From Nereocystis luetkeana (Eukaryota; Sar; Phaeophyceae; Laminariales; Laminariaceae): DNA of 64,000 nucleotides. The position numbers were made by a program, and so were the translations under genes. The number at the start of each line of letters is the position of its first letter. Positions within the stretch are counted from its first letter, which is position 1. Under the pieces are notes generated by a model. That model did no database searches, was not told the origin of the DNA, and saw only the letters and a program-made list of their open reading frames with translations. Shown one piece after another: positions 34,870-47,900 of the stretch. The stretch covers positions 3,431,545-3,495,544 of the forward strand of contig JARUPZ010000021.1 of the NCBI GenBank assembly GCA_031213475.1. Reading direction: 5' to 3'.

Positions 34870-37335
34870 CCAATCCGCGATCACCGCGACTACTACATAG
34901 CGCGACAACGATCACCGCTGTTGGGTCCAACAACGATCGTTATTAGGTATAATAATCCTGGTGATTGATCATGATGAGGACCCCCAAACATCTGAACAAC
35001 ACAGGTGGCAAAGTAGATAGGTACGTGTAAGTCCTTAGCCGACGTTTATAGGTCTCTCTCTCTCTCTCCCCCCCCCCCCCCCTCCCCCCTCCTCCCCCTC
35101 CCCCCCCCCGCCCCGCCACCCCCCCCCCCCCATCTTCCACCTCACCCCCCCCCCCGCCCCCTCCCCCGTTTCACCCTGCCATTTCGGACCAAAAAATGCC
35201 TGATCCAAGCCTGGCTGCGGCCAATACAAAAAAGAAGCGTCTTCATAATAATATGCATCATATTTTCGTGAGTCTAACGCAAAAGAAACAATAAAAGAGA
35301 GACGGGGGGGGGGGAGGGGGGGGGGGGGGAAGATAAAGCGTGCCGATCTGCCAAAATAAAGTCCAACATCAGGGAAGACCAAGCGCGGCTCTTTAACTAT
35401 GCCTACTACTGCGCTACAGAGCGCGCACGAATTACGGCAGCCCCACACCGCAAACAAACCGAACCTTTCCGAACCAGACACGCACGTGGCGCGGTATCGA
35501 AACCCCATACATTCTCCGCGTTGGTAAGTGTTGACACCCCGTCGCGGCGCACGGTTTTATAGTGTCCTTGGATATTTATTCCCGCTTCCTTGCCCGCCTT
35601 TCACCGCTGCTGCTGCTATTGCTACTCCTACGGCTACTACATAACAGCCTGGAGAGAAAAGACATTTGGTGCCGGAAGATTTCCTATTGGTCAATCTTCC
35701 TCTCTCCAATGCATTCGAAGTAAAAGTACTACCAGCATCGACGGCCGATCGCCACATCTCTCTTCCTTCTTCCCTTCCCCTACTTTGTTGGTCCCTGAAC
35801 CACCACCCAACACCACCACCACCACCACCGATGCGGCACTACTGTCCACCTCTGCTGCTGCTGCTGCTACTGCCACGTCTCCTACCCTTTCTTCTGTTGT
35901 ATGTAGTATTCATAGCTATTATAGAAGTGGCATAACGTCTTTTTCTATCCAACGTGGAGACGGGGGTCATTGTCTATCACACGCCCCCCCCCCCCCCCCC
36001 CCCCCTCCCTCCTTCCCCTCCCACCCCCCAATCCATAAGAGAAACAAGGAAGAGCGGAAGATTGGCGCGCCGAGGGGGAGGGGGAGGTTCCTGACGTGTG
36101 GGTTTAGTCGGCATCTTCTTTCCGCAGACCCGAATCGAGCTCATCGAAAACAACAAAAAAAGGGGAAAACAAACAGCGCCATATTGATGGCGCAACCAAA
36201 TGGAAAAAGGGGCAACTTCACAACCCCCGCGACTCGCCGCTGCTGTCACGTACGCACGCAGGGTAGGGACTGTAGTGTGAGGTTTATAGCCCTCACCTTC
36301 CCCCCCATACCCACCCCCACCCCCACCCGCCCACCCCGAGCCCACAAAATAAAACTACATGGTACAAGTGCGTTCCCGCTGAGCGAGGGTGCGCATCCAA
36401 CTGCACACGGAAAAACGCCGAAAAAAGTGACAGGAAACCCCCAGTGTCATTTCGGCGACCCCCCCACCACCACCACCACCCTCCTTCCGACACTCCCTCT
36501 CACCACTCCCCCCCCCCCCTCCAGCAACCATCACCACCATATCCCACTCCACCACACAAGAAGTAGACGGAGCCACACCCCCATGCACAACAAGAATACA
36601 ACTGAGAGCAGAATGAAAAAAAAAGCGAGAAAAAAAAAAAGCAAAACACCGGAGTCCAGCCCGCCAACACCATCACCAACACCAACACCCAAGCTCGGCG
36701 CGAACGGACCGCGTTTACGACTTACGTACGTACGCTAAAAGACGGCGCCCTAATGCTCTGGCGGCGCCCTTGAAAATTATCATCGTCGACATCATCATCA
36801 TCATCATCATCATCGTCACGCGCAGAACAATGACAAGCAAAGCGAACAAAAAAAAAAAAAAATGCGAATGTTTCCATCGTGCGTGCCTGCGTGCATCGAT
36901 CGGTGCCCCCCGTCTTTCCCTCCCCTACACCCCCCCCCCCCTCCCACCTACACCCTGCACCCCCCCCTCCCCCTCCTCCCTCACCCCCCCCTCCCGCCCC
37001 CCCGCTTCCACGAGCTCGTATGTTGAACGAATTTTCGGCAAAAGTTGGATAATTTCACGGCTACCCTACCAATCGGAATGAGCCAGCAATGCCGAGCAAA
37101 TTGGTTAGCACGCCTCTGCTCATCCCTACCGGATCAAAGCCCCTACCTACCCGTGTCCGAAATCTTTCTCCATGCTCTCCGTCTCTCCAAATCGGCGAAT
37201 CTCCCAAGAGAAATCGAATTAAAGCACCAGGGGGGGGAGGGAGGGACCACTACATGCTCCGCGTCCCACACGCCGCCCTGCACCGGTACGGTAATATTAG
37301 CTGCGCCTCAAATCCCTTGTTTAAAAAAGAAAAAT
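34870..37335. other. C-rich low-complexity region
   Basis: Long C, G and CA/CCA-rich tracts (for example 35069-35165, 35985-36030 and 36900-37010). The plus frame of 382 codons at 35590-36738 stays open because C-rich DNA lacks stop codons; I do not treat it as a gene. Probably intergenic. Confidence 0.5.
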
Positions 37336-37340
37336 CGCAC

Positions 37341-37519
37341 AGCGCATGCAGCTTGTACTTTATAATCCTTGGTGGGCTGGCAAGCGCTACTGCCACTGTT
37401 GCTGCTGCTGCCGCTGCCGCTGCCGCTGCTGCTGCTGCCGAACCGCCACCCTCTGCGATGGTGTCGGGCGCACACGGCAGCCGCACCCACACCGAATACT
37501 TGTGCTCCCCCGCGGTGGT
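37341..37519 (-). CDS. YEATS-like domain exon with poly-Ala insertion
   Basis: The minus frame reads GEHKYSVWVRLP, then a Gly/Ala-rich insertion with about 13 Ala, then PRIIKYKLHA. This order (H-K/R-x-x-V-x-V-R, then a beta strand ending K-L-H) is the start of a YEATS domain, the acyl-lysine reader of AF9/ENL, Yaf9/GAS41 and TFIID/SWR1/NuA4 subunits. The exon would run from acceptor GCGAGAG to donor CT|GTGCGA. The rest of the domain (the Trp-Gly-Glu-Phe part) should lie at lower coordinates but I could not find it. The Ala run is a CTG-type repeat (37393-37440), unusual inside a YEATS fold. It could also be a broken gene. Confidence 0.4.
37393..37440. repeat. CTG/CCG trinucleotide repeat
   Basis: Imperfect GCTGCTGCC-type repeat encoding the Ala run in the minus-strand YEATS-like exon. 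Confidence 0.9.
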
Positions 37520-38175
37520 CTCTCGCCCGACCCTCCCCTCCCTAACCAAACGCCTCCACCAACCCAGAACTCCCCAATCCCTTACCTATCACCCCCCAAA
37601 AAACCCACACCCATAACCCCCCCTCAAACCTCCCGCGGCCGCGGTATAAAATGCGATGTTTCTGCCAAGCACGAAGCTGACGCACTCGAGGGATATACTA
37701 CCGTTCAGTGGTTTCGCATGGATGCTGCGAACACAACATTTAACACGGCAGGCTCGTCTACGCGCACTCGCTGTACGGCACAGCACAGCAAAGCACAGCA
37801 CAAACAGCAGTGTTTCGGTGTTGCTTGCGCCCATTTGACTCCGGGTCGGCGGATAGCCTCGATAAAGGACAACAACGACGACGAGCGATAACGACAGGCG
37901 CTAGTCCACACGCCCACTAGCCGGCAGCGTGTTCACCCCATTCACCGTCTCGGAAAAAAAAGAAAAAAAAAACAGAAACCCGCCCCGGATAACCCTCCCC
38001 CCCTCCCCTCCCCATTTCCCTCCCCAACGGCATACACACCGAAGCGAGCGAGCGAGCACATCGGATAAACCCTCGTCCTCTCTCTATCAAATCCTCCCGC
38101 CCCTCCCCTCACCCACCCCCTCCCACCCCGCTCCCCCCCCCCCCCTCCGCCGACCTAGCCTCCCCTCCAATTCCT

Positions 38176-38893
38176 CTACCGTCTGTCTGGGTGGCGCTGC
38201 TTCTTCGCTCCAGGAGCGGGAGGGATCCCCCTCGGACCCACCATATACTCCCCATCGTCGTCCTCATCCCCCCCTCCGCCGTACACTCCATAACCCAGGG
38301 ACGACGGCCCCCCTCCCCCTAAACCCACACCGCCTCCTCCACCCCCCGCCCCCCACGAACCCCACCCACCCTCCTGCACTCGCGAGACGGCGTCTCCACC
38401 ACGACCGGCGGCTGCGCCGCCGCCGCTGCCGCTGCCGCTGCCGCCCCCGCTGCCGCCACCGATGCCGCCACCGCTGCCGCCACCGCTGCCGCCACCGCCG
38501 CCAACGGGCTGCTTTCGCTTCTTCTGGGTGGCCGCGTGACCTTCTGGCCGAGCGTCGCCCGTCGCGGGTCTAAATCCTGACCCCGACGACCCCGACCCTG
38601 AAACTAACCCTGACCCCGATCCCGCCCCCAACCCGCCTCCTCCCCCTCCACCCCCACCTCGAGCAACGCCTCCGGCATCGCCCGGGGTAGCAGCACTCTT
38701 CTTCTTTTTCTTGGAGGAAGGTAACGCTCCACCACCTGCCCCCTTAACACCTCCCCCGCCGGCACCACCACCACTACTGCCGCCGCCACCCCCGCCACCA
38801 CTACCGCCACTCCGCGAGACCCCAGAAAACAGCACGCTGCGGAGCGCGCTTTCGGCTATGTTCATCGCCGTTCGACACTGGTCCACGATAAGG
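38176..38893 (-). CDS. BRWD/PHIP-like gene, last exon
   Basis: The acceptor GCGTGGCAG joins in phase 2 to the exon at 41538 to give NPAGSLIVDQCRTAMNIAES, the last bromodomain helix. The remaining ~200 residues are Gly/Ser-rich with basic patches (PSSKKKKKSAATP, QKKRKQPVGG) likely to act in nuclear import, and end in an acidic then basic tail (DEDDDGEYMVG, APGAKKQRHPDRR, stop). The intron just upstream has 50 consecutive C on the transcribed strand, 35-85 bases before the acceptor. Confidence 0.85.
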
Positions 38894-38927
38894 CTGCCAC
38901 GCAATCGCAGCGGCAAGAGGCGGGGAA

Positions 38928-38979
<52 letters not shown>

Positions 38980-41900
38980 GCGTGAGGGGAGAGAGGGCAT
39001 TATCGGAGGCGTTCCTCTTCAGGGTGCGACAGCCGAGCGCAATGCCCCCCTTATCGCGTTCGGGCCCCGCCATTATATGGTTTGTAATATAGCACTACCT
39101 CGCGCTGTGGGACATGTCCGATTTTCGGAAAATCCTCTGGTAAGACCGGTAAAAAATAACCTAAAAAATGCTTTACCCTCGGTTCGGGTGGGAGGGGGGG
39201 GTACATATTGTCATGCATGGCCGTAGTCGTATGATCATAGACCCTCGCATCCCACAATGCCGGGACGGAGCGCGTCTGGTGTTCACTGACCAGGCAGGCA
39301 TTGCTTGCACCAAGGGGAAAGTATACTTACTGCAGAATTATACCTATTACGGGGGACCATAGTGCCGGTCGCCCCGGTGGTTCAAGTGGTTAACCTCGAA
39401 TTCTCCTTGAGTTTGAGTCCTGGGTTCGAGCCCCAGGTGGGTCGGGCATTTGACTTTATTTGCAAAAATAAAAATAAAAAGGATTCAATTATTGAGAGCG
39501 CCTTGCAGCGTGGGTAGGCACAATACGATGCGAGTCGACGAGGGAAGAAAAGGCTGAAATCTTCTCGCGATAAAAATGAAGGCACGTACCGTAGCGGGAA
39601 GGGGGGAGAAGAGCCTACTATGTGACTCCGGATCTGAGTTACGATGTTGGAAGGAGAGAGAGAGAAGATGTGCGAAGATAATGAATGGGTATGAGCAAAA
39701 AAGAAAAAGAAGAAGTAAACAAGACCTACGGTACACACAAACACCGGTACATTTCCGTATATTCATCAACAATATTTGGTCCTATTTACTATGGTCCCCC
39801 GTAATAGTACAGGGATATAATATTAATAGTTATCATAGCCGAAAATGGCGGGGAAAATGTAGGGGGAAACACGTTTCTTGTTTTTCGGTCCCATCGTGGG
39901 TTCTAATGACTTTTTTTTCATTTATTTTTGTAATCATCACTTTCACTCTCCAGCTTCACTCGTAGGAGGTTTTACCCTCAGCGGTATTCTTCTGGACAAG
40001 CCGTGGTCACAGGTGTGTCGTCCCTTCTCCCCCCTCGGGCACGTGCCTTCATTTTTTGTCGCGCCTACGGTTCAGCAGCCCCGCTGCTATTACGGGGGGG
40101 GGCATAGTTAATAGGACCTATGTTATACATAAAACCTATACCTGGTACAAGTATGTATAACCATTTTTATTGACAAAATTGGTGCTATTAACTATGGTCC
40201 CCCGTCATAGTCAATTTTCATCGAATGTAGCCAACTCACGCTCTCGCACTTACCGCCACGAGTCAATTCCATGCAACAAAAAGTCCTCACAAGTACGTGT
40301 GCACTCGGTGAGGCTTGAACCGAAAAAAATGATCTTAGTAGGCACGCGGACCACCTACTATTACGGTGAACCATAGTAAATAGGACCACATACTGTGGGT
40401 AAAAATAGGTAAATATATAGCTTTTTATGTGTACCATAGGCCCTACTTACTATGGTCTCCCGTGATAAGTCACCGGGGGACTATGCCCCTCCCAATAATC
40501 AGACCTAAATATGGCGTGTGAACATGAGGGGAAAACGTGTTTTTTGGGTCCGACGCGGGTTCTGGTCATTACGGCGCCCCCACGTGGCGAAGAGTTTGGA
40601 GGCGTACTACTACAGGGGTACGTAGAGACCTTACTTTATGAGCCTCTATACTTGAGGAGCTCCCACGCTCTTTTGAATGAGCAGAGTCACCCAACAACCG
40701 AAGCCGAAAAAAATAAACAGCACGTACGGTGGGCTCTATCAACACCCATTGCCAGAACAATCCCGCGGCCTCTTGTACGTAGATATTATAGGTGCACGCA
40801 AACAATGGTGCGCACGGCAAGAAGGCATGCCTTGTGAGGCGTAGTTCTTTAGTGGAGGGAGCTCCGGTCCGTCCCAGCGACCAACATTTCGGCCAAACCA
40901 GCGCTCTACACTAAAGAAAACAACCAAAAAGAGATCATATCAGGACGATCGACGACACGTGGTTTTTTTTGGGTGTTGCACCAGGTACCCCCCCACTACT
41001 ATACCTCCATATATCGTCGGCAGAGTCGTATCGGAAAGCGGATCATACCGGGACGAATCATCACCCCGTTCAACCCTTTGAGGACCGCGGGTCCCGTTTG
41101 GGGGACAAAACTACTCGGAATTTCAGTGGTTTGACCCAAAAACGGGAGCAGTCCCAAAGGGCAAAAAGATAGCTCCGGTGTTGGCGGACCGTCTACGACC
41201 AGCGTCGTGAGCGCCCAGAAGCAACGGGTAGGGAGGGGACCACGCCGCGCCCGGGCCGAACACACGGTTCCTTCGCAGTGTAGCTCGCACACCAACGAGC
41301 ATAAAATAAGTATATACTGGTATACAATATACCGGTAAATATATGTATCACCCCGCCCAATCACATACAGTAGTTGCCGTTGCTGAGATAGTCACGTTCT
41401 ACCCTTCATCTTTTTCCCCTTCCCCTCTCCCTCAAGGCCCCCAAGAGGGTTTCGAACTCCCCAGGCGTTTCGTTCCCACAGCGGGGGAGTGCTGCTCTGA
41501 ACGGGGCAATACTTCCGTTGCGGCGTCTCCCACTAACCTGCCGGCGGGGTTGTAGGTGTTGCAGTTGCTCTCCAAGAGCCGGAGGTCTGCGAAAAGGCCC
41601 TCTGGTCGTCGATAGAACCTACGCCGTAAACGCTCCTGGATCATCGTCAGGTGCATCGGCAAGGCTATCTCCTGGAAGGTCGGGGGCAGGCAAAAGGAGG
41701 CCAGGGCCGGGGACGGGGGACGAGATATAGCGGGCTTGTCATGAAAGTTGCTACAGTAGGAGGCCCAAAAAAATTGATCGATTGAACGACCTCCCCCTAC
41801 TTTTTCATCTTTTTTGTTATCGTTACTCTTACTTTCCAGCTCAAGTTTAAGGGGGTTTTACCCTCAGCAATCTTCTGAACAAGTCGAGGTCATAGATGTC

Positions 41901-44900
41901 GTTCCTTCCCCCGATACGTGCTTCGTCCTTACGTTTTTATCGCTTTTAGGGTTCAGCATTCCCACTTCTCGTCGATTTTCATCGAATATTGCTAACTCAT
42001 ACTCTCGGGCTTTCCGCCGATCAATTTTTTATGCAAAAAAAAAAAACTCCTTACGAGCATGCACTCGGTGGGACTCAAACCTCGTATAGAAAGGCCAAAA
42101 CAGGCCGTCGGCGCGCAACGAGCAACGAGAGACCAGTCTCCCATATAGCGACCATATAACACGCAACGCAAAACACCCGCAACAAAGATAGGTAATAAGG
42201 GGGGGGGGGGGGGGGGGGGGGGAAAAAATTGGGCGATAATACAACACTACCTTATCACACGGGTGATAATGTAACACTACCGCATCACACGGGTGATAGT
42301 TATAACACTATCGTATCACACGGGTGATAAGATAACACTACCGTATCACACGGGTGATAAGATAACACTACCGTGGCACACGGGTGATACTATAACACTG
42401 ACGCATTACACGGGTGATAACATAACACTGCCTTATCATACGGGTGATAGGATAACACCATCGTACCACACGGGTGATAACATCACACATCGTATCGCAC
42501 GGGTGATAATATAACCCTACCGTATAACAAGTGTGATCGTGTGAAAAGGTAACCCTACCGTAAAACACGGGTGATAAGATGACCCTACCGTAACACACGG
42601 GTGATAATATGACACTACCGCATCACACGGGTAGTGGGATAATCTTACCGTAAGAACACGGGTGATAACATAACCCTACGGTGAAACACGGGAAATAAAC
42701 AACCCTACCCTATCACACGGGTGATGAGGTAACCCTGCCGTACAACACGAGTGATAATATAACCCAACCGTATCACACGGGTGATGAGATAATATTACCG
42801 TAAAACACGGGTGACAACCTAATCCTACGGTGAAACACGGGTGATAAACAACCCTACCATATCACACGGGTGATGAGGTAACCCTACCATAAAACACGCA
42901 ACACTACCGTAAAACACGGGTGATAATATGACACTACAGTATCACACGGACAATAAGATGGCACACATCCCCGGGCGAATTTCCCAGCCGAATTTCTTCA
43001 AACCCGGGGGAGAGGGAAGGAGGGAGGGGGGGGGGGCAACAACGAAAGTGGCTTTGGAAAGATCTCGAGGGTCCCTTCGCTGGGCGTTTGCATCTTTCTG
43101 CCCATGGTCGATGAAAACCAGCTTCCAAAATTCGCCTTACCGGGGGGGGGGGGGGGGTGTCATTCTATCACCCGTGTGATGGGGTATTGTGCTTGTCATC
43201 CTATCACCCGTGTGATACGGTATTAACAGACAAATCGGAAAAATGGGAACGAAGCCTAAAATGAGAACCAAGCCGTATCTCCAGAACCATGTGGTGTATC
43301 AGAGAACCAAAATGATCCTGCGAAACCCCTTGACCAGCCCTGTGAGAGGAGCTCGTCAGAACGGTCATGCTCCATCTCGTGCCTTCGGGTGGGCGCAAAA
43401 AGCGATATACGCTGGCTCTATTGTGATTTCTCTAGATGCTGGCTACCGCGGCGATGCCGAGGACTTCCAGCCTGAGCGACAGCTCATTCGAAGGCTGCTG
43501 TACAGCCCCACAGGACTGTCAACTTTTTTTCTTGGAGTTGTACACAATTGGTTTGCTTTCTAAAAAAAAACGTCCGTTCCCATTTTTTGTTTCGTTCCCA
43601 TTTTTCCGTTTTGTCTATTTATTGTGCCTGTCATCCTATTACCCGTCTGGCAAGGTGTTACCTACTGATCTACCGCGGGTAACACATCGACCGATTCCCA
43701 AGCTATGGGGGGGGGGGCTTAAAACAAAATTGCAAACCTTAACCAGATCATGATCCATCCATCCATCTATCTATCTATCTACCTGTCTATCTGTAGATCA
43801 TCTAGTTGCTGACCCGCCGTCGTGAGAGGTTGTGCAGGATCTGTACCGTACAGATCCAACCCAGGAAACACTTGTCACAGTCCAGTAGATCATGCAGACT
43901 ACAATACACGGCTCACACCCGGCAACATGAGCTATTACGGGGGACCATAGTTAATAGGACCTGTGGTATACATAAAAACCTATATATTTGGCCATTTTTA
44001 GTAACAATTTTGGTCCTATTAACTATGGTCCCCCGTAATATTAATAGATCATACAGATCATACAGACCAGGAATATATCTATCTACCATGAGATATCTAA
44101 ATCATCCCGTGGGACTCGATGATCTGTCTGAGCTCGATGTGTCTGAGCCGTGCAACCCCCCCCCCCCGGCGAGGTCTTTTGGGACCTGCTGCATTCTCAG
44201 AGAACTCCGCGATCGAGCATCAGGCCGCACACGAGACTCACGGAGCGCGCCCCCCCCCACCTTCCCTCGCCCGCGCTCCTCTCCAAAAGGATGCGTAATC
44301 CAGCAGTCAACTTACCCCAGTAGTAATAACGCAAGCAACCAAAAAGAGTATACCTGCCCCACCTCCTCCCCTCCCTCTCTGCCCTCCGCCCAACCCCCTG
44401 CACCCCCTCACCTCGCTGTAGTTGGGCGCAATGGCGTCGGTGACGGGGTCAATGAAGAACTCGAATACGCCCGGCTGTTGCTTCACCACCCGCTCCAAAG
44501 AGGAAAGCGCGGCCGCGCTCTGCAGTTTTCAACATGGACAAAGCGCGGAAGAGAAGCGGGGGAGGGGGGGGGGGGGGGGGGGGTACTCGATACCTGGTAT
44601 CATGCATGGCCGTGGTCGTGTGACCACAGAGGGGAAGTTGGCTGGTTAAACGCGAAAACACACAATGGATTGGGGGTGGGGTGGGGTGGGATAGGGCCCG
44701 TTTTTTTTACACCAGATCGAATCGAAGCCATTTCGATTCATGAAAAGTGGATCGCTTCGATTAAAAAAAGTGTCCTTCGTTAAAACGGGCCTGTCGCAAA
44801 ACTACAAGATGATACGGATTAAATCAGGAATAACGTTCTGGAAAAAAAAAGCATCCTTGAACAAACAGTATTGGAAAAACGTGACAGGTACACATGAACT

Positions 44901-47900
44901 GGCGAACAACTTTTTTTGGAAAAACACGCTGAAAAAACATATTGGAACAAATGAGAACGGACAACTGGAAATAAAAATGTGGCGGAAAACGTCAGTAACT
45001 CCACCAATTACCGAGATCCAACTAAATGCCGATTGATGTCACTCTCTCTCGAAGAGTAACGCCCGCTTGGGCAAAAAATGGAAACCCCCTACCAGCCCCA
45101 ACGTCCTTACAATTCCGTATATATAGTGCTACAACACCGCTCTACAATATATAAACACGGGCGATGTATCTCTTTAGCTCGCACGGTTGAGCATCAAAAA
45201 CCACTCAGTCGGTCAAAATCACAGCTGACGCAATTGCAACAATTCAAAAACAAACCGTGCACCTGGTACAAGAGATTTTTTTTAAAAACAAATACAAGAA
45301 AAAAAAATCACCTGCTCCGAAGAGAGGAGCCCTCGCTCCGCGCCGGCCTGTCTCGCCCACGCCGCCGCGGGGTCCTCGTGCAAACCCGCGTCCAGCCGGC
45401 GCTTTTTCACCATCGGAAGAACGCGCTTGGGCCACACCAACTCCCACACATTCACCACATCCTGGAGTGGGGGGGGGGCAGCAAGGCAAAGCAAAGCCAG
45501 GTAAGGCAGGCAAGGCAAGGCAAGGCAAGGCAAGGCAAGGCAAGGCAAGGCAAGGCAAGGCAAGGTGAAGACGGCGGGTGGAACGTAGGGGGTTACTCAT
45601 TTCTTGCTTGCCTTAAGAGATTTGAGCGCTCGCCCAACGCGTCCCTTTCGGAGACCCGAGGATGATTCCTAACGCCGAACAGAGGCAACTCCAACTTTGG
45701 ACCGCTCTTAATTTCCATGTACATATGATATTACATTTGGGAAAAATAAATAAATATACATACCTATGTATCGATATATAATACTTCGTATATACATGCA
45801 TCGTATCTCCTTCCGGTTTCCCCGCCTGTGGCCACCGTCTACTGTATCTCCTAGCATAGCGATCGTTTTCTCGCTACTATCTACGAAGGGTACCGAACTT
45901 CTCCGAGTCACATTTGTCTGTTTTCCTCCTACCCTCCTCTCGACACATCCCATCCCTCCCTGCACACCTCACGTTCTCCAACCCTGTTAGCTCTTACCAG
46001 GTATCAACTATTGCTTTGCCACAAAGGCGCATACATCTGTGCGTCTGCTCTCTCCTCCCCCCGACTAGTGGTATACCTCTTTCTTCTTCCTGGCACGTCC
46101 AGGTCCGCTACACGAAATCGAGGTTTGAACGTTTTCGCGTAGTCCATTGCGCCGAAATCGAAAACGAGGTGTGTGTGTGCGTGTGGGCGGGGGGGCGGGG
46201 CGAGGTACTCGATAGGGGATATGTACTCGACCTCATGCATGGCCGTGGTCGTATGGCCGTAGACCCTAGCATCCCTACAATGTCGGGACGAAGCGCCGTG
46301 AGGTGTCTGGCGAGTCGCATGACGGGTGAACTGCATCCTACTAAGAACCGTTTTTGAGGCGGACTTGCATACGGATGACAGCTTCAATCAATGACTCGAT
46401 TTCATTTCCGGCGCGGGAGGGGGGGGGGGGGGGGGGGGGTGTACTCGATAGGAGAGATGTACTCGATCTCATGCATGGCCGAAGTCGTATGACCATAGGC
46501 GGGGGGGGGGGGGGGTTAGGTGAGAGTGCGGTGCGCTCGGTGGCAACTATGGCAGCGTCTTATTCTGGGCGCTATCATTGCCCCCCTCCCCTCCTCTCGA
46601 GGTCTCAACAGTGCGCCTGGCTGCTCCACTCACCGACCCTCCCGAATCCCAGCGCACCGTTACCCCCTTCCAGAACGGCCGTGGGCGAGAACCCTTCCCT
46701 CCCACCCCTCCGTCTCCTCCTCCTCCTCCCGCCGCGGCGGCGCCGACATGTTTGCTCGCGCTGCCGGAACCATCGTCGACGGCCAAAATTTTCCCTTCGT
46801 ATGCCTCCCCGCCCGCGGGGCGCATGCTAACGGTGTCTCCAGGCCGGAATCCTTCACTTAGAGACTACGAATCGGCCAGAGTGGGAAGGCGGTAGAGGGG
46901 GGGGGGGGGGGGGGGGGGGGGGGGAAGCAATAAAGCGAAAAAACAAGAAACGTATAAATCAAAGTTAGGGCTAATTTTTCCGAGGCTCCACCTCAGTTCT
47001 ATTACTTCACCCCAAAAGTTGTCATGCTTTACGTGTGCTGCTAGTATAGAGGTAAGCAGCACACCTATTTTTGTTTAGTCTCGGAGGGACATAATTTGAG
47101 GAACCCTGAATATCTCCCACAAGAATGATCTTGAAGGGAAGAAAAAAAAAAGGACGCCTAAGCGTCTCGCGGCCTATGATATCGTAGGTGTTATTCGAAA
47201 AATATTGCCACCAAAAAAATGATATTCCCAGTGACACAGTGACATTGGGTATTGTCCCTCAATTGAGGAAATCCTTCCTCGTTTGAGGAAATCCCTTCTT
47301 ATCTGAGGAAACCCTTCCTCCTTCGAGAAACCCCGTCGATCAGACACGTACAAATTTTGGCCCCCAAAATGCTACGTACCAATCTCATGGCGCGCGGCTT
47401 TTCGAGAAAATATTGAAAGTACCCCGACAAATCCGACCGCCTGCGTACGAGTAGGTCGCACGCTGACCCCGAGATACAGCGGATCGTTTGGATTGAGCAT
47501 GACAGTAGTACATACACAACTTATCCCTACATCTTGGGTCAAGAGTGCCCCGCCTACACGAAACAGCTATTTTAATAACACGGGGGGCCACAATAAATAG
47601 GACCTACGGTAAACACAAACACCTACATATTTCGCTATTTTTACAGACAACACTTGGTCCTATTTACTACGGTCCCTCGTAACACGCAATCTGAGCCAAA
47701 AGCCTTCAAACCTTTAGAGTGGCACCCTCTTTGAACAACCTCGAGAATAGGCCAGTATATAGAATGTAGTGTATAGCGCTCGCCCCTTAGTGAGTGAGCA
47801 CGATTTCCTCAAGAAGATTTTCTCAAAAAGCGTTCCCCCCCAAACACCGAGCCTTCATGTTCTTATCTTTATATTGGTCGGTTCTTGTACGTGGGCCTAC

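Noticed and set aside
35590..36738. 382-codon plus-strand frame
   Set aside because: It crosses C, CCA and CAC tracts that cannot contain stop codons. The translation is low complexity with no domain.
39364..39450. Functional tRNA-Arg (TCT) gene
   Set aside because: The T arm and anticodon arm fold, but the acceptor stem does not pair and a long body with an A-rich tail follows, so a SINE is the better reading.
42236..42955. CRISPR-like regular array
   Set aside because: The units are contiguous and similar throughout, with no unique spacers, and the context is a eukaryotic intron.
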